The notes under the pieces are model-generated. The model had not been told where the DNA came from. It saw only the letters and a list, made by a program, of their open reading frames with translations, and ran no database searches. Below, piece by piece: positions 1 through 8,227 of a DNA stretch of 64,000 nucleotides. Position 1 is the stretch's first letter. Every line of letters begins with the position of its first letter. The position numbers were made by a program, and so were the translations under genes. Source of the stretch: Robertkochia solimangrovi (GTDB lineage: Bacteria > Bacteroidota > Bacteroidia > Flavobacteriales > Flavobacteriaceae); assembly GCF_007279655.1 (NCBI RefSeq), contig NZ_QKWN01000008.1:62001-126000 (forward strand), in the 5' to 3' direction.

Positions 1-638
1 TAGATCGCGCGATAGCCCAGTCTGGCCAATTCATAGGTCAAATATAGTAGACCGATCTCATGGATCTCATTTTCAGGAAGGAACATCACGAATGTACGAC
101 TGTCATTCGTAGGTGGATAGAGTTGAGCCTTTTCGATGTTCACATGGATCTTCTGCTTCACCAAATGGCTTATAAAGTGCTCATGTGCAGGTGATATCGT
201 GTTCGTCTGCCACAAATAGCCGAGTTCGTTCAGTAAAGGGATGAAAAGTTCAAAGAAAATTTCCCGAAATGATTTTTCCCGTAATAGTTGATTGTAAGTG
301 CTGAGAAATAAATTCTGATCGAAGTTGATCATGGCAAGCTTAAAAGCATTCAATGTATGATTCTTGATGCTTTGTTTGGCAACAATATCTTTTACAGCCG
401 CCGGAATCTCATCCGGATCCATGGAAGCGATTTTGGAGATCTTGTAACCATTATTGTATAATAAGGTTATGTTCAGCAATTTCTGAAGTGAGGCCAGAGA
501 GTAAAAGCGGATGTTCGTGTCAGTTCGGTTGGGTTCCAGTAGGTTGTAACGTTTTTCCCAGATCCTTATAGTGTGTGCTTTGATCCCGGAAAGATTTTCC
601 AGATCTCTGATGCTGAAATTTACTTTTACATTGTTCAT
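1..638 (-). CDS. CarH-like MerR-family regulator with cobalamin-binding domain (3' end outside window)
   Basis: About 212 N-terminal residues lie in the window; the C-terminus runs off the left edge. Residues 8-75 form a MerR-type winged helix (IKAHTIRIWEKRYN is typical). A helical linker domain carries W143, then nine residues, then E153-H154, which is the Wx9EH signature of the B12-binding helical bundle in CarH/CarA/LitR photoreceptors. E191-x-H193-x-x-G196 matches the ExHxxG cobalamin-ligand motif of the following Rossmann domain. In this family adenosylcobalamin promotes tetramerisation on DNA, and light releases it, usually to switch on carotenoid genes. The residue after W143 is Gln, where Thermus CarH has the His that binds cobalt after illumination. 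Target genes would lie to the left, out of view. Seen: the motifs. Inferred: B12 and light response. Confidence 0.85.
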   Translation of the reverse strand, partial: MNNVKVNFSIRDLENLSGIKAHTIRIWEKRYNLLEPNRTDTNIRFYSLASLQKLLNITLLYNNGYKISKIASMDPDEIPAAVKDIVAKQSIKNHTLNAFKLAMINFDQNLFLSTYNQLLREKSFREIFFELFIPLLNELGYLWQTNTISPAHEHFISHLVKQKIHVNIEKAQLYPPTNDSRTFVMFLPENEIHEIGLLYLTYELARLGYRAI

Positions 639-669
639 ACTTAGCCCCAAAAAGTATAAACAAAAGTAT
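637..669. promoter_or_regulatory. Repeated AAGTAT half-sites over the promoter of the MerR gene
   Basis: On the plus strand AAAAGTAT occurs at 650-657 and again at 662-669, a direct repeat of period 12. An inverted ATACTT lies at 637-642, overlapping the start codon. Read on the minus strand, the distal copy contains TACTTTTG (668-661), an exact TAnnTTTG -7 element, so the repeats sit on the promoter of the regulator itself. CarH-type regulators bind tandem sites about 11-12 bp apart, so this looks like an autoregulatory operator. I see no good -33 element. Confidence 0.5.
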
Positions 670-775
670 GAATCTTTTCATTATTTATAGGTGAATTACT
701 AATAAAGTTCAACATTTTTAACAGTTCATCGAAACTTCATATAATTTTTTAATGAGTTGGTTAATGTTGATTGAT

Positions 776-810
776 TTTGAGTATTTATTTATAAAAATTA
801 AGGATATTTG
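776..810 (+). promoter_or_regulatory. Weak candidate promoter for threonine dehydrogenase
   Basis: TTTG at 776-779 is followed after 23 bases by GATATTTG (803-810), one mismatch from TAnnTTTG. The start codon is at 864. The rest of the 639-863 gap is AT-rich and otherwise featureless. Confidence 0.35.
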
Positions 811-863
811 CGGCGAGTTTAAAACAGGTAGGTTTTTCAGCTGATCATTAGGAATTATTCAAT

Positions 864-1796
864 ATGGAAAGAATCTTAATAACCGGAGCCGGAGGGCAGT
901 TAGGTAGTGAATTAACACTAAAATTGTCTGAGATCTATGGTGATGAAAGTATAATTGCAACTGATATCAACGAGCAGGTAAGCTCAAGGTTTACCAACTG
1001 TAAGTTTGCGGTTCTTGACGTTATGGATCGGCCTAAAATGGAAGCGCTGATCAGTGAAAATAAGGTGACACAGGTTTACCATCTTGCCGCTATTCTTTCG
1101 GCTACCGGGGAGAAAAAGCCACTTTTTACCTGGGATATCAATATGCAGAGTTTGCTGAACGTTCTTGAATTAGCACGTGAGTACAATCTCAAAGTATATT
1201 GGCCTTCCTCTATCGCTGTTTTCGGAAATAATACCCCAAGAGTAAATACACCTCAGTACTGTGCGATGGACCCTACTACTGTTTATGGTATTTCAAAACT
1301 GGCCGGAGAACGTTGGTGTGAATATTATAATAAGACCTATGGGGTGGATGTAAGAAGTTTGCGTTATCCTGGTCTTATCGGGTATAAGTCTGCTGCAGGT
1401 GGGGGGACGACCGATTATGCTGTCGACATATACAGGGCAGCAATAGCGGGCGAAAAGTTTTCTTGTTTCCTGAGTGAAGACACCTATCTTCCTATGATGT
1501 ATATGCCTGATGCGATCAAGGCGACTGTTGAATTGATGGAAGCTCCGGAAGACCTGGTGAAGGTCCGGTCTTCTTATAATATCGGTGCGTTGAGCTTTTC
1601 TCCAAAGGAGATCTATGAAAGCATCAAACGTCATTTCCCTGATTTTGAGATCGTATATGAACCTGATTTCAGACAGAAGATCGCGAGTAGCTGGCCGGAT
1701 AGTATCGATGATTCTGTAGCGGTGAGTGATTGGAATTGGAAACCGGATTTCGATCTCGATACTATGACCGATGATATCATAATGAATCTGTCTTAA
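864..1796 (+). CDS. L-threonine 3-dehydrogenase, short-chain dehydrogenase (epimerase-like) type
   Basis: This extended short-chain dehydrogenase of 310 residues oxidises L-threonine to 2-amino-3-oxobutyrate with NAD. The N-terminal Rossmann motif is G8-x-x-G11-x-x-G14. The catalytic set is S115/S116 with Y141-x-x-x-K145 (YGISK). Length and sequence style match the UDP-galactose-4-epimerase-like threonine dehydrogenases described from cold-adapted Flavobacterium, which differ from the zinc-dependent E. coli Tdh. The ATG at 864 gives a start directly at the nucleotide-binding strand. It stands alone: no kbl (glycine C-acetyltransferase) gene lies beside it. A sugar epimerase is the alternative, but the substrate-loop sequence favours threonine dehydrogenase. 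Confidence 0.85.
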   Translation: MERILITGAGGQLGSELTLKLSEIYGDESIIATDINEQVSSRFTNCKFAVLDVMDRPKMEALISENKVTQVYHLAAILSATGEKKPLFTWDINMQSLLNVLELAREYNLKVYWPSSIAVFGNNTPRVNTPQYCAMDPTTVYGISKLAGERWCEYYNKTYGVDVRSLRYPGLIGYKSAAGGGTTDYAVDIYRAAIAGEKFSCFLSEDTYLPMMYMPDAIKATVELMEAPEDLVKVRSSYNIGALSFSPKEIYESIKRHFPDFEIVYEPDFRQKIASSWPDSIDDSVAVSDWNWKPDFDLDTMTDDIIMNLS

Positions 1797-1948
1797 TTAC
1801 TACAATTTTTCCGGTCTATAGGATATTTCTCTTTTTTTGGTTGAAAATGGAAGTATGATGATTTTTTCTTATTACATTTACGAAGCGTAAGTATCTGGTT
1901 GTCTGGGTGTTTACGTTTTAAAGACTGTGTAATTTTAGGAAGCTTATC

Positions 1949-2545
1949 ATGAGACATTTTATTTGTAGTTGCTTGTTAATTATAGCGGTTATTTCGTGTA
2001 AGACCAAGACGGATGCCGGGGCTGGAAAATCTTCAAATGCAAATGCACCTGAGAAAGATATTTTGCAGGATAAGATACCTTCTGAGAACACTTCTGAAAA
2101 TACAGATCTTACCGATCGACTCGTTGGTTTTCTGCAGGATCGTTTCAAAGAGGATATGGAGTTTTTGAAGCCGGAAGACCGCAAATTTCAGTTTGATCAA
2201 CTGGATCTTAACGGAGATGGAAATAAAGAGATATTCATTCGGTTCCTTACTTCTTATTTTTGTGGCACCGGGGGATGTGATCTGTTGTTGTTAAAAAGTG
2301 ATCTCTCGGAGATCACTCATTTTACCGTCATGAATGTGCCTTTATGGATCGAGCAGACGCAAAAGAACGGCTGGAGAATAATACTCACCCGCGATCGTGA
2401 TGGACTGAAGGAGTTGAGTTATGAGAATGGTACCTATCCGAATAATTCGTCCATGGTGGAAAAGGCGCCTTACGATGCAGCCAGTGGGAATGCCTATATC
2501 ATGTTCGACGAGAATTTCAATCCCGCAATAACACACGATTTTTAA
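1949..2545 (+). CDS. Putative lipoprotein with an EF-hand-like calcium loop
   Basis: I do not recognise the family. The N-terminus is a lipoprotein signal: a hydrophobic stretch ending V14-I-S-C17, so the mature protein would start with lipidated Cys17. A low-complexity linker of about 40 residues (Asn, Ser, Glu, Lys) follows. Residues 86-94 (DLNGDGNKE) form a DxNxDGNxE loop like those of EF-hand, dockerin or FG-GAP calcium sites. The rest is a globular domain with two close cysteines in a FCGTGGC stretch. Likely a periplasm-facing or surface lipoprotein of 198 residues. Transcribed towards the thioredoxin-like gene at 2564, which lies on the opposite strand. Confidence 0.75.
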   Translation: MRHFICSCLLIIAVISCKTKTDAGAGKSSNANAPEKDILQDKIPSENTSENTDLTDRLVGFLQDRFKEDMEFLKPEDRKFQFDQLDLNGDGNKEIFIRFLTSYFCGTGGCDLLLLKSDLSEITHFTVMNVPLWIEQTQKNGWRIILTRDRDGLKELSYENGTYPNNSSMVEKAPYDAASGNAYIMFDENFNPAITHDF

Positions 2546-2563
2546 GCGGTTTGTTTTGAAGTG

Positions 2564-3076
2564 CTATTGATAGTTCTTTTCGTATTCATCCCATTGTGTT
2601 GTCTTATAGAGGTCGTCTCCAAAATAGCGGGCGATCATCAGGAATTCTTTGGGTTTTTGATAACCCGGTACCGGTGACAACATTTCCTGTTTCTCACTCA
2701 TAAACACTACCGTAGGGAAACTGAGTCTTCCTTGTAAAAGTGCCGCAGCGAGTTCGTGATATCCGCTGCGACCCTGGCTTACAAACTTAAACTCTTGGTC
2801 TCTGTAAGTAATGGGTTCTTTTGATTCTGCATCGAATTTAACCATATAGAAATTTTCTTTCATATAGGCTGCAACTTCAGGATTGTTGAAGGTGTCTTTG
2901 TCCATTCTTTTGCACCATCCACACCAATCGGTATAAACGTCTATGAAGATCTTCTTAGGATCCTTGTCTTTTTCCGTTTTAGCAATCGCTTCTTCCCAGG
3001 TCATCCATTCTATTTCTTGTGCAGGTATGAACTGGATGCCTAAAATGAAAAATAAAATGATCAGGGCGTTTCTCAT
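2564..3076 (-). CDS. Secreted thioredoxin-fold protein
   Basis: This 170-residue protein has a signal peptide (residues 1-19, ending IPAQ) followed by a thioredoxin fold. The redox motif is W51-C52-G-W-C55-K56, preceded by the usual FIDVYTD strand. Length and layout fit periplasmic thioredoxin_7/DUF255-like proteins of Bacteroidota. It probably reduces or isomerises disulfides in exported proteins; its partner is unknown. The cis-proline position is likely in FPTVVFM at about residue 120. It is read in the same direction as lysA but is separated from it by a terminator, so it is probably transcribed alone. Confidence 0.85.
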   Translation of the reverse strand: MRNALIILFFILGIQFIPAQEIEWMTWEEAIAKTEKDKDPKKIFIDVYTDWCGWCKRMDKDTFNNPEVAAYMKENFYMVKFDAESKEPITYRDQEFKFVSQGRSGYHELAAALLQGRLSFPTVVFMSEKQEMLSPVPGYQKPKEFLMIARYFGDDLYKTTQWDEYEKNYQ

Positions 3077-3123
3077 GGCATTTGCTTTAAAAAAGTAAAG
3101 ATACCAAATTTGGAATGAGTATG

Positions 3124-3155
3124 GGAAAAAAACAAAGCCCGGCGAGTGCCGGGCG
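3124..3155 (-). terminator. Rho-independent terminator of lysA
   Basis: A GC-rich hairpin GCCCGGC/GCCGGGC (3137-3143 with 3148-3154, loop GAGT) is followed on the minus strand by a T-rich run (plus-strand A run 3125-3132). It lies 20 bases after the lysA stop codon. Confidence 0.9.
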
Positions 3156-3174
3156 TTATGTTATATGGAAATGA

Positions 3175-4419
3175 TCAGGACTTTTTAACAAGCTCCTTGT
3201 TGGATTCCGGTAATTTTATCGTTACGTCTACCTGATTTCTGATCAGGTCTTCAAAGGTCTCTCTTTTACGGATCAGAAGGGCCTGACCATCATGCCAAAG
3301 AACTTCTGCAGGTCTGTAGCGGGAGTTATAGTTGCTAGCCATGGTAAAGCAATAAGCACCGGCATTTCTGAAACATAGCAGGTCTCCTTCAGAAATCTCT
3401 GCAATACGACGGTTATTACCAAAGGTGTCTGTTTCACAAATGTAGCCTACCACAGAATAGAAGCGCTCTTTTCCTTTAGGGTTGGTCAGATTAAAGATCT
3501 CGTGGTATGAATTGTAGAACATCGGGCGTATAAGGTGGTTGAAACCTGAATCTATACTTGCGAATACCGTTGAAGTGGTCTGTTTTACCACGTTCACACG
3601 AGCTACAAAAAATCCTGCCTGGCTTACCAGAAATTTACCTGGCTCGAAAGAAAGGGTGAGATCTTTTCCGGTCTCTTTGCAGAAATCATTGAAACGTTTC
3701 GTCAGTTTCTTACCGAGCTCTTCGATGTTGGTTTCGATATCACCTTCTTTGTACGGTACTTTAAATCCACTTCCAAAATCGATGAATTCAAGATCCTTGA
3801 AGTTCTTTGCGGTTTCAAAGAGTATTTCAGATGCATATAGAAATACTTCGATGTCCAGAATGTCACTTCCGGTGTGCATGTGAATGCCATTGACATGCAT
3901 TCCTGTATTTTCCACGATACGCAATAAGTGCGGGATCTGGTGAATGCTGATTCCGAATTTAGAATCGATATGTCCTACGGAAATATTTGAATTTCCTCCG
4001 GCCATCACGTGTGGGTTTATACGAATACAAACGGGAGTGTTCGGATGTTTGCTTCCGAACTGCTCCAGAATGGAAAGGTTATCAATATTGATCTGAGCTC
4101 CTAGTGCAGCTACTTTTTCGATTTCTTCCATGGAGACACCATTCGGAGTGAAGATGATATCCTCCGGAGCAAAACCTGCTTCAAGTCCTAACTGAACTTC
4201 CTGTACAGAAACGGTATCCAATCCGCTTCCAAGAGCGTTCATCAGTTTTAGAATCGCTATATTGGATAATGCTTTTACGGCATAGTTTAGTTTTAACTTT
4301 TTTACTCCCTTGAAAGCTGAAGTAAGCCTGTTATATTGTGAAATGATCGTTGCTGAGTCATAAACATAGACCGGACTTCCATATTCCTTTGCGATGTTCA
4401 GTAAATCTTTGTTCTCCAT
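3175..4419 (-). CDS. lysA: Diaminopimelate decarboxylase
   Basis: This PLP enzyme converts meso-diaminopimelate to L-lysine, the last step of the pathway. The fold-type III barrel carries the PLP lysine K49 in YAVKALSN, the HMHTGSD phosphate/PLP contact region near residue 180, the GSGF loop, and the C-terminal CETDTFG motif with the catalytic cysteine contributed across the dimer. At 414 residues it is of usual length. dapD, acting earlier in the same pathway, lies separately at 25549. An exact TAATTTTG -7 element lies about 20 bases before the ATG. Divergent from sucC. Confidence 0.97.
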   Translation of the reverse strand: MENKDLLNIAKEYGSPVYVYDSATIISQYNRLTSAFKGVKKLKLNYAVKALSNIAILKLMNALGSGLDTVSVQEVQLGLEAGFAPEDIIFTPNGVSMEEIEKVAALGAQINIDNLSILEQFGSKHPNTPVCIRINPHVMAGGNSNISVGHIDSKFGISIHQIPHLLRIVENTGMHVNGIHMHTGSDILDIEVFLYASEILFETAKNFKDLEFIDFGSGFKVPYKEGDIETNIEELGKKLTKRFNDFCKETGKDLTLSFEPGKFLVSQAGFFVARVNVVKQTTSTVFASIDSGFNHLIRPMFYNSYHEIFNLTNPKGKERFYSVVGYICETDTFGNNRRIAEISEGDLLCFRNAGAYCFTMASNYNSRYRPAEVLWHDGQALLIRKRETFEDLIRNQVDVTIKLPESNKELVKKS

Positions 4420-4440
4420 AGTTCAAACATTATAAGGGTG

Positions 4441-4448
4441 CAAAATTA
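4441..4448 (-). promoter_or_regulatory. -7 promoter element of lysA
   Basis: On the minus strand the sequence is TAATTTTG, an exact TAnnTTTG match, 21 bases upstream of the lysA start codon. No clear TTG element is seen at the expected distance. Confidence 0.55.
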
Positions 4449-4624
4449 AATAGGACACCCGTAAGTTTAAAATAAATGTTTAAAAATATTAAAATAAAAC
4501 AATATGTTTCATTTGTAACAATCAATTCGTATTGCATACGTCTTAAAGGTAGGCAATATCGGTAAATCTTTAGAAATTACGGCATAATCGGGCATTTATG
4601 AGTTGGGCTAAATCTTAAATAATG

Positions 4625-4656
4625 TTGGGTTAATTAAACTCCATTTGTTACATTTG
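4625..4656 (+). promoter_or_regulatory. Primary sigma-factor promoter of sucC
   Basis: TTG (4625-4627), a 21-base spacer and TACATTTG (4649-4656) match the Bacteroidota consensus exactly. The predicted 5' leader before the ATG at 4691 is about 28 bases. Confidence 0.8.
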
Positions 4657-4690
4657 CTACGCTTAAATTATACTATTAGAAGGAATCGTT

Positions 4691-5884
4691 ATGAATTTAC
4701 ACGAATATCAAGGAAAAGAAATTTTGGCAAGTTTTGGAGTCCGCATACAGCGCGGAATTGTAGCCCATAACGCTAATGAAGCTGTTGACGCAGCAAAACA
4801 ATTAACAGCGGAGACCGGTACCGGTTGGCATGTTATTAAAGCGCAGGTTCACGCAGGTGGACGTGGAAAGGGTGGAGGAGTAAAACTCGCCAAAAACCTT
4901 AAAGAAGTAGAGGAACTTGCAGGCAGCATCATCGGGATGAATCTGGTTACTCCTCAAACTTCCAAAGAAGGGAAAAAAGTTCATCAGGTATTGGTGGCTG
5001 AGGATGTTTACTATCCTGGAGAAAGTGAGACCTCAGAATTCTATATGTCGGTTCTTCTTGACAGAAGCAAAGGACGAAACATGATCATGTATTCTACCGA
5101 AGGTGGAATGGATATCGAAGAAGTTGCTGAAAAGACGCCGCACCTGATCTTTACAGAAGAGGTGGATCCAAGTATCGGACTTATGCCGTTTCAGGCAAGA
5201 CGTATCGCTTTCAATCTTGGATTAAGCGGAACTGCATTCAAGGAGATGACGAAGTTTGTTGCTTCTTTGTATAAGGCTTACGAAGTTTCTGATGCATCTC
5301 TGTTTGAGATCAACCCGGTCCTGAAGACTTCTGATGATAAGATCATGGCAGTGGATGCTAAAGTGACCCTTGATGATAACGCATTATACAGACATAAGGA
5401 TTATGCTGAGATGCGTGACCTTCGTGAGGAGGATCCGATCGAGGTGGAAGCGAAAGCGGCTGGTCTTAACTATGTGAACCTCGATGGAAATGTAGGATGT
5501 ATGGTTAATGGAGCCGGACTTGCGATGGCGACAATGGACCTTATCAAAATGGCGGGTGGTGAGCCGGCAAACTTCCTGGATGTAGGAGGTACTGCTGATG
5601 CGAAACGTGTTGAAACCGCTTTCAGAATCATCCTTAAAGATCCTAACGTAAAAGCAATTCTGGTTAATATTTTCGGTGGAATCGTAAGATGTGATCGTGT
5701 TGCTCAGGGTATCGTTGATGCATACAAGAATATGGGAGATGCCATTCAGGTACCGATTATTGTACGTCTTCAGGGAACTAACGCTGAAATCGCAAAAGAA
5801 CTTATCGATAATTCCGGATTGGCAGTGCATTCTGCAATTCAATTCCAGGAAGCTGCTGATAAAGTACAGGAAGTACTCGGTTAA
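4691..5884 (+). CDS. sucC: Succinate-CoA ligase (ADP-forming), beta subunit
   Basis: The beta subunit of succinyl-CoA synthetase couples succinyl-CoA cleavage to ATP synthesis in the citric acid cycle; it works as a complex with SucD in the cytoplasm. The N-terminal ATP-grasp domain starts with the family signature [12 protein letters not shown] and has the [11 protein letters not shown] glycine loop near residue 55. The C-terminal CoA-ligase domain has [12 protein letters not shown] and GNVGCMVNG, and later GGIVRCD. At 397 residues it is full length. sucD is not next to it, as is common in flavobacteria. A strong promoter precedes it and a terminator follows. Confidence 0.97.
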   Translation: MNLHEYQGKEILASFGVRIQRGIVAHNANEAVDAAKQLTAETGTGWHVIKAQVHAGGRGKGGGVKLAKNLKEVEELAGSIIGMNLVTPQTSKEGKKVHQVLVAEDVYYPGESETSEFYMSVLLDRSKGRNMIMYSTEGGMDIEEVAEKTPHLIFTEEVDPSIGLMPFQARRIAFNLGLSGTAFKEMTKFVASLYKAYEVSDASLFEINPVLKTSDDKIMAVDAKVTLDDNALYRHKDYAEMRDLREEDPIEVEAKAAGLNYVNLDGNVGCMVNGAGLAMATMDLIKMAGGEPANFLDVGGTADAKRVETAFRIILKDPNVKAILVNIFGGIVRCDRVAQGIVDAYKNMGDAIQVPIIVRLQGTNAEIAKELIDNSGLAVHSAIQFQEAADKVQEVLG

Positions 5885-5906
5885 TTACCGGATTATAATA
5901 AATTTT

Positions 5907-5939
5907 AAAAGGCCTGAATCTAGATTCAGGCCTTTTTTT
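5907..5939 (+). terminator. Rho-independent terminator of sucC
   Basis: The perfect inverted repeat AAAGGCCTGAATC/GATTCAGGCCTTT is followed by a run of seven T. It starts about 24 bases after the sucC stop. Confidence 0.92.
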
Positions 5940-6271
5940 ATGGTTATCATTGTAAATTTAGAGTTAAGGCGTGCGGTATTCTCACAGTAATCAGTAATTA
6001 TGCATGACTTCTTTATTTTTGATAGTATTTCTCTAAAGAATTTCAGGGTTTGATGTTGATATGGTAGTGTTTGAAGAATAACTGTGTGTACTATATAATT
6101 TTTTGTATGACTTTCAAAGTCGTGGGAAATTTTGAAAGCCTCAGTGTTTCAGGGGACTTATCGATTAAGTGCATGCTCAGCGTTTAAGGTTTCTCAAATT
6201 ACGGAAGTGTTATTTAAATTAAGTATGAGTTAAGGGTTTAGTTAGCAGTATTTTACTGATAAATTTCGTTT
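5940..6271. other. Gene-free stretch between sucC and the small secreted protein
   Basis: Apart from a short palindrome GACTTT-C-AAAGTC near 6110-6122 and the promoter at its right end, I see no coding frame, repeat or RNA signature here. It is AT-rich. Confidence 0.5.
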
Positions 6272-6279
6272 TAATTTTG
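6272..6279 (+). promoter_or_regulatory. -7 promoter element of the 6311 gene
   Basis: TAATTTTG exactly matches TAnnTTTG and lies 31 bases before the ATG at 6311. There is no convincing TTG upstream, only a T-rich stretch near 6249-6254. Confidence 0.55.
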
Positions 6280-6310
6280 ACACATAATCAAATATAAACG
6301 AACATTTATT

Positions 6311-6649
6311 ATGAAATCGATGATCAAACTTTTTACCACGGTATTAGTGATGTTTACCCTTTCTAAAGGAGTAGCTGCAGACCCGAAGCCGATCAAAGTG
6401 GAAACCAACAAAGAACTGCAAAATTTGTTGCGAAATCCTGCTTTCGATCTGGATGATACTGCTCTGAGTGCACGCGTTCATTTTCTGATCAATTCAGAAG
6501 GTGAGATCGTTGTGATCGATGTAAAAGGCGGTAATTATATTATTGAAGACTATGTCAAGTACAGATTGAATTATAAGAAATTAAAGTCAAAGGAATTGGC
6601 GCCTTTGCAGGAGTATACTTTTGAAGTTCATTTCAAAACGGGAAAGTAG
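6311..6649 (+). CDS. Small secreted protein of unknown function
   Basis: The 112-residue product has a signal peptide (residues 1-23, cleavage near GVAA-DP). The mature part, about 89 residues, is one small alpha/beta domain. Its run VHFLINSEGEIVVIDVKG followed by a YVKYRLNYKKLK helix and a final EYTFEVHFK strand resembles the TonB C-terminal-like domain common in stand-alone secreted proteins of flavobacteria. No TonB membrane anchor or proline-rich region is present, so it is not a true TonB. It has its own promoter and terminator and is therefore probably monocistronic. Confidence 0.75.
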   Translation: MKSMIKLFTTVLVMFTLSKGVAADPKPIKVETNKELQNLLRNPAFDLDDTALSARVHFLINSEGEIVVIDVKGGNYIIEDYVKYRLNYKKLKSKELAPLQEYTFEVHFKTGK

Positions 6650-6675
6650 TAGTTGACAAATCGCTATGAAAAATC

Positions 6676-6708
6676 AAAGCCTGGTGTCATTGCTACACCA
6701 GGCTTTTT
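6676..6708 (+). terminator. Terminator between the 6311 gene and cysH, probably bidirectional
   Basis: A 12-bp stem AAAGCCTGGTGT/ACACCAGGCTTT with a 7-base loop is followed by T residues on the plus strand. On the minus strand it is followed by TTTGATTTTT, so it could also end cysH transcription. Confidence 0.88.
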
Positions 6709-6760
6709 AACATGTGTTTGACCACATATTCACCTAACTACTATTCTTTATGCTTTTATA

Positions 6761-7453
6761 TTATAAATGCAGACCGCATTCTGTTTTAGGACTGTTGTTC
6801 CATCTTCCGCTTCGGTCTTCACCGGGTACGGTGCAATGTTTACAACCGATCGATTGATAACCCTGACTTACCAGTGGATGAAAGGGGAGTTTGTGTTCCT
6901 GGATAAAAGAATCGCGCATTTCCTTCGTTACGTCCAGAAGTGGGTAGAATTTCAGGATATCACCTCTCGTTTCAAAGATGTCCAGTGTTGAGCGGTGATC
7001 ACTCTGCCATTCCATCAAACCGGATACCCAGACGGTATAATTCTTTTTGATGGCTTCCAGGGGTTTAACTTTATTGATACTGCAGCAAAACTCCGGATTC
7101 TTACTCCAGGTCTCATCTTGAGTGGTGAATTCGTGTTCCCAGGCGACAGCTCGTATCGATTTTACGGGAAGACCGTATAATTCCGTGAGTTCTTTTTTGT
7201 AATCCAGTGTTTCAGAAAAATGATAACCGGTGTCTATAAAATGAACCGGTTGTGAAATATTAGTGTTTGAAAATAAATGTAATAAGAACGCAGAGGTTGC
7301 TGCGAAGGAGCTGGTAAGCATGATCTCTTCCATTTCAAAATCCTCATAAAGTCTTGCGATGCGTTCTTCTATACTTAAATTTTTGTAAACAGCGTTCAAT
7401 TTACTGATCTCTTCCTCACTAAGTATTCGTTTCCTGACCGTAAATGTACTCAT
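6761..7453 (-). CDS. cysH: Assimilatory APS/PAPS reductase with iron-sulfur cysteines
   Basis: This enzyme reduces adenylyl-sulfate (or its 3'-phosphate form) to sulfite with thioredoxin during sulfate assimilation. From the chosen start it has 230 residues. It has the [4Fe-4S] cysteine pairs C123-C124 and C204-x-x-C207 and the catalytic C-terminal E-C226-G-L-H. The Fe-S pairs point to the APS-using type. The open frame extends 15 codons further upstream, but that extension would run through a palindrome at 7470-7485 and adds an atypical N-terminus, so I place the start at the ATG at 7453. No cysD, cysN or sulfite reductase gene is adjacent. Confidence 0.92.
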   Translation of the reverse strand: MSTFTVRKRILSEEEISKLNAVYKNLSIEERIARLYEDFEMEEIMLTSSFAATSAFLLHLFSNTNISQPVHFIDTGYHFSETLDYKKELTELYGLPVKSIRAVAWEHEFTTQDETWSKNPEFCCSINKVKPLEAIKKNYTVWVSGLMEWQSDHRSTLDIFETRGDILKFYPLLDVTKEMRDSFIQEHKLPFHPLVSQGYQSIGCKHCTVPGEDRSGRWNNSPKTECGLHL

Positions 7454-7469
7454 AAATCTATTAGTATAG

Positions 7470-7485
7470 TAACCCGATAGGGTAA
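7470..7485. promoter_or_regulatory. Candidate operator upstream of cysH
   Basis: The near-palindrome TAACCCGATAGGGTAA has perfect ACCC/GGGT arms around GATA. It sits 17-32 bases before the cysH ATG, where a repressor or activator would act. The size fits an Rrf2- or Crp-type dimer; no regulator gene is adjacent, so the partner is unknown. Confidence 0.45.
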
Positions 7486-7819
7486 TTAGATAGCGCAAGG
7501 TAGAAAAATATTTTAACTGCGCCTAATTATTGGTCAAATTAATTCATTTTTAGGGGTTTTGCCGCTCGGGCTCAGGGTGTTTTTATCCGGTAATTAGAGG
7601 GTGAAATAAGAGGAGAAATTAAAAGTAGCCTGGTGGTATTCATAATTTCATCGCATCAACAAACATTTTAAAAATGTAATTGCCCTGAGTGTGATCAGAT
7701 TATGTAGTTCGTCGGATATTTCGATGTAAGAATGTTTGTTTATTTGTAAAAAATGTCGTACGTCGATATAATTTCATTTTTATAGGAGCTTTGTTTACTT
7801 TTCGTACAAATGCATCATT
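7486..7819. other. Intergenic region between divergent cysH and TerB-like gene
   Basis: About 330 AT-rich bases without a coding frame that I would support. It contains a local palindrome ACATTTT/AAAATGT near 7661-7675. No exact TAnnTTTG is present close to the start at 7820. Confidence 0.45.
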
Positions 7820-8224
7820 ATGAATAATAAGAAAGAAAAACTCAGTTTACTTTCAGAAATGATTGCCCTGGTAAGATCCGACCATGATATCAATCAACGG
7901 GAATACGATTTTATCAATGCAATGGCTCAACACATGGAGGTAGGGCAGGAAGAACTGGAAGTATTGTTCACGAGAAAAGAAACGCCGTACACACCTCCAC
8001 AGGCTGAAGCTGAAAGAATCTTACAGTTTCATCGTTTGGTGCTGTTGATGAATATGGATCAACAACAACGCCCTAATGAAATGAGAACGCTTAAAGAATT
8101 CGGTTTGCGCATGGGTTTGAATCCGGTGGCGATGGATCGGGTGCTAATGGAAATGCATTCCTATCCGGATAAAGTCCTTCCTCCGGGAGTTCTTATCAAT
8201 ATCTTTAAAACGTATTATAACTAA
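7820..8224 (+). CDS. TerB-like protein
   Basis: The 134-residue, mostly helical, cytoplasmic protein has no signal peptide. The first half (residues 5-60: LSLLSEMIALVRSDHDINQREYDFI...MEVGQEEL, split here) has the pattern of TerB/DjlA N-terminal domains, in which a conserved acidic helix-turn-helix pair follows a hydrophobic first helix. TerB-like domains bind metal or act in stress complexes in tellurite-resistance and phage-related gene sets, but no ter genes are nearby. In related genomes proteins of this kind are sometimes labelled excinuclease; nothing here supports that. Function unknown. Confidence 0.75.
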   Translation: MNNKKEKLSLLSEMIALVRSDHDINQREYDFINAMAQHMEVGQEELEVLFTRKETPYTPPQAEAERILQFHRLVLLMNMDQQQRPNEMRTLKEFGLRMGLNPVAMDRVLMEMHSYPDKVLPPGVLINIFKTYYN

Positions 8225-8227
8225 TTA

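Noticed and set aside
4514-4544. ECF-like TGTAAC ... CGTCTT upstream of sucC
   Set aside because: The spacer is 19 bases, too long compared with 16-17 in the other sites, and sucC has an excellent ordinary promoter.
7454-7498. Longer cysH reading frame starting at 7498
   Set aside because: The added 15 residues lie over a palindromic operator-like site and do not resemble the N-terminus of CysH.
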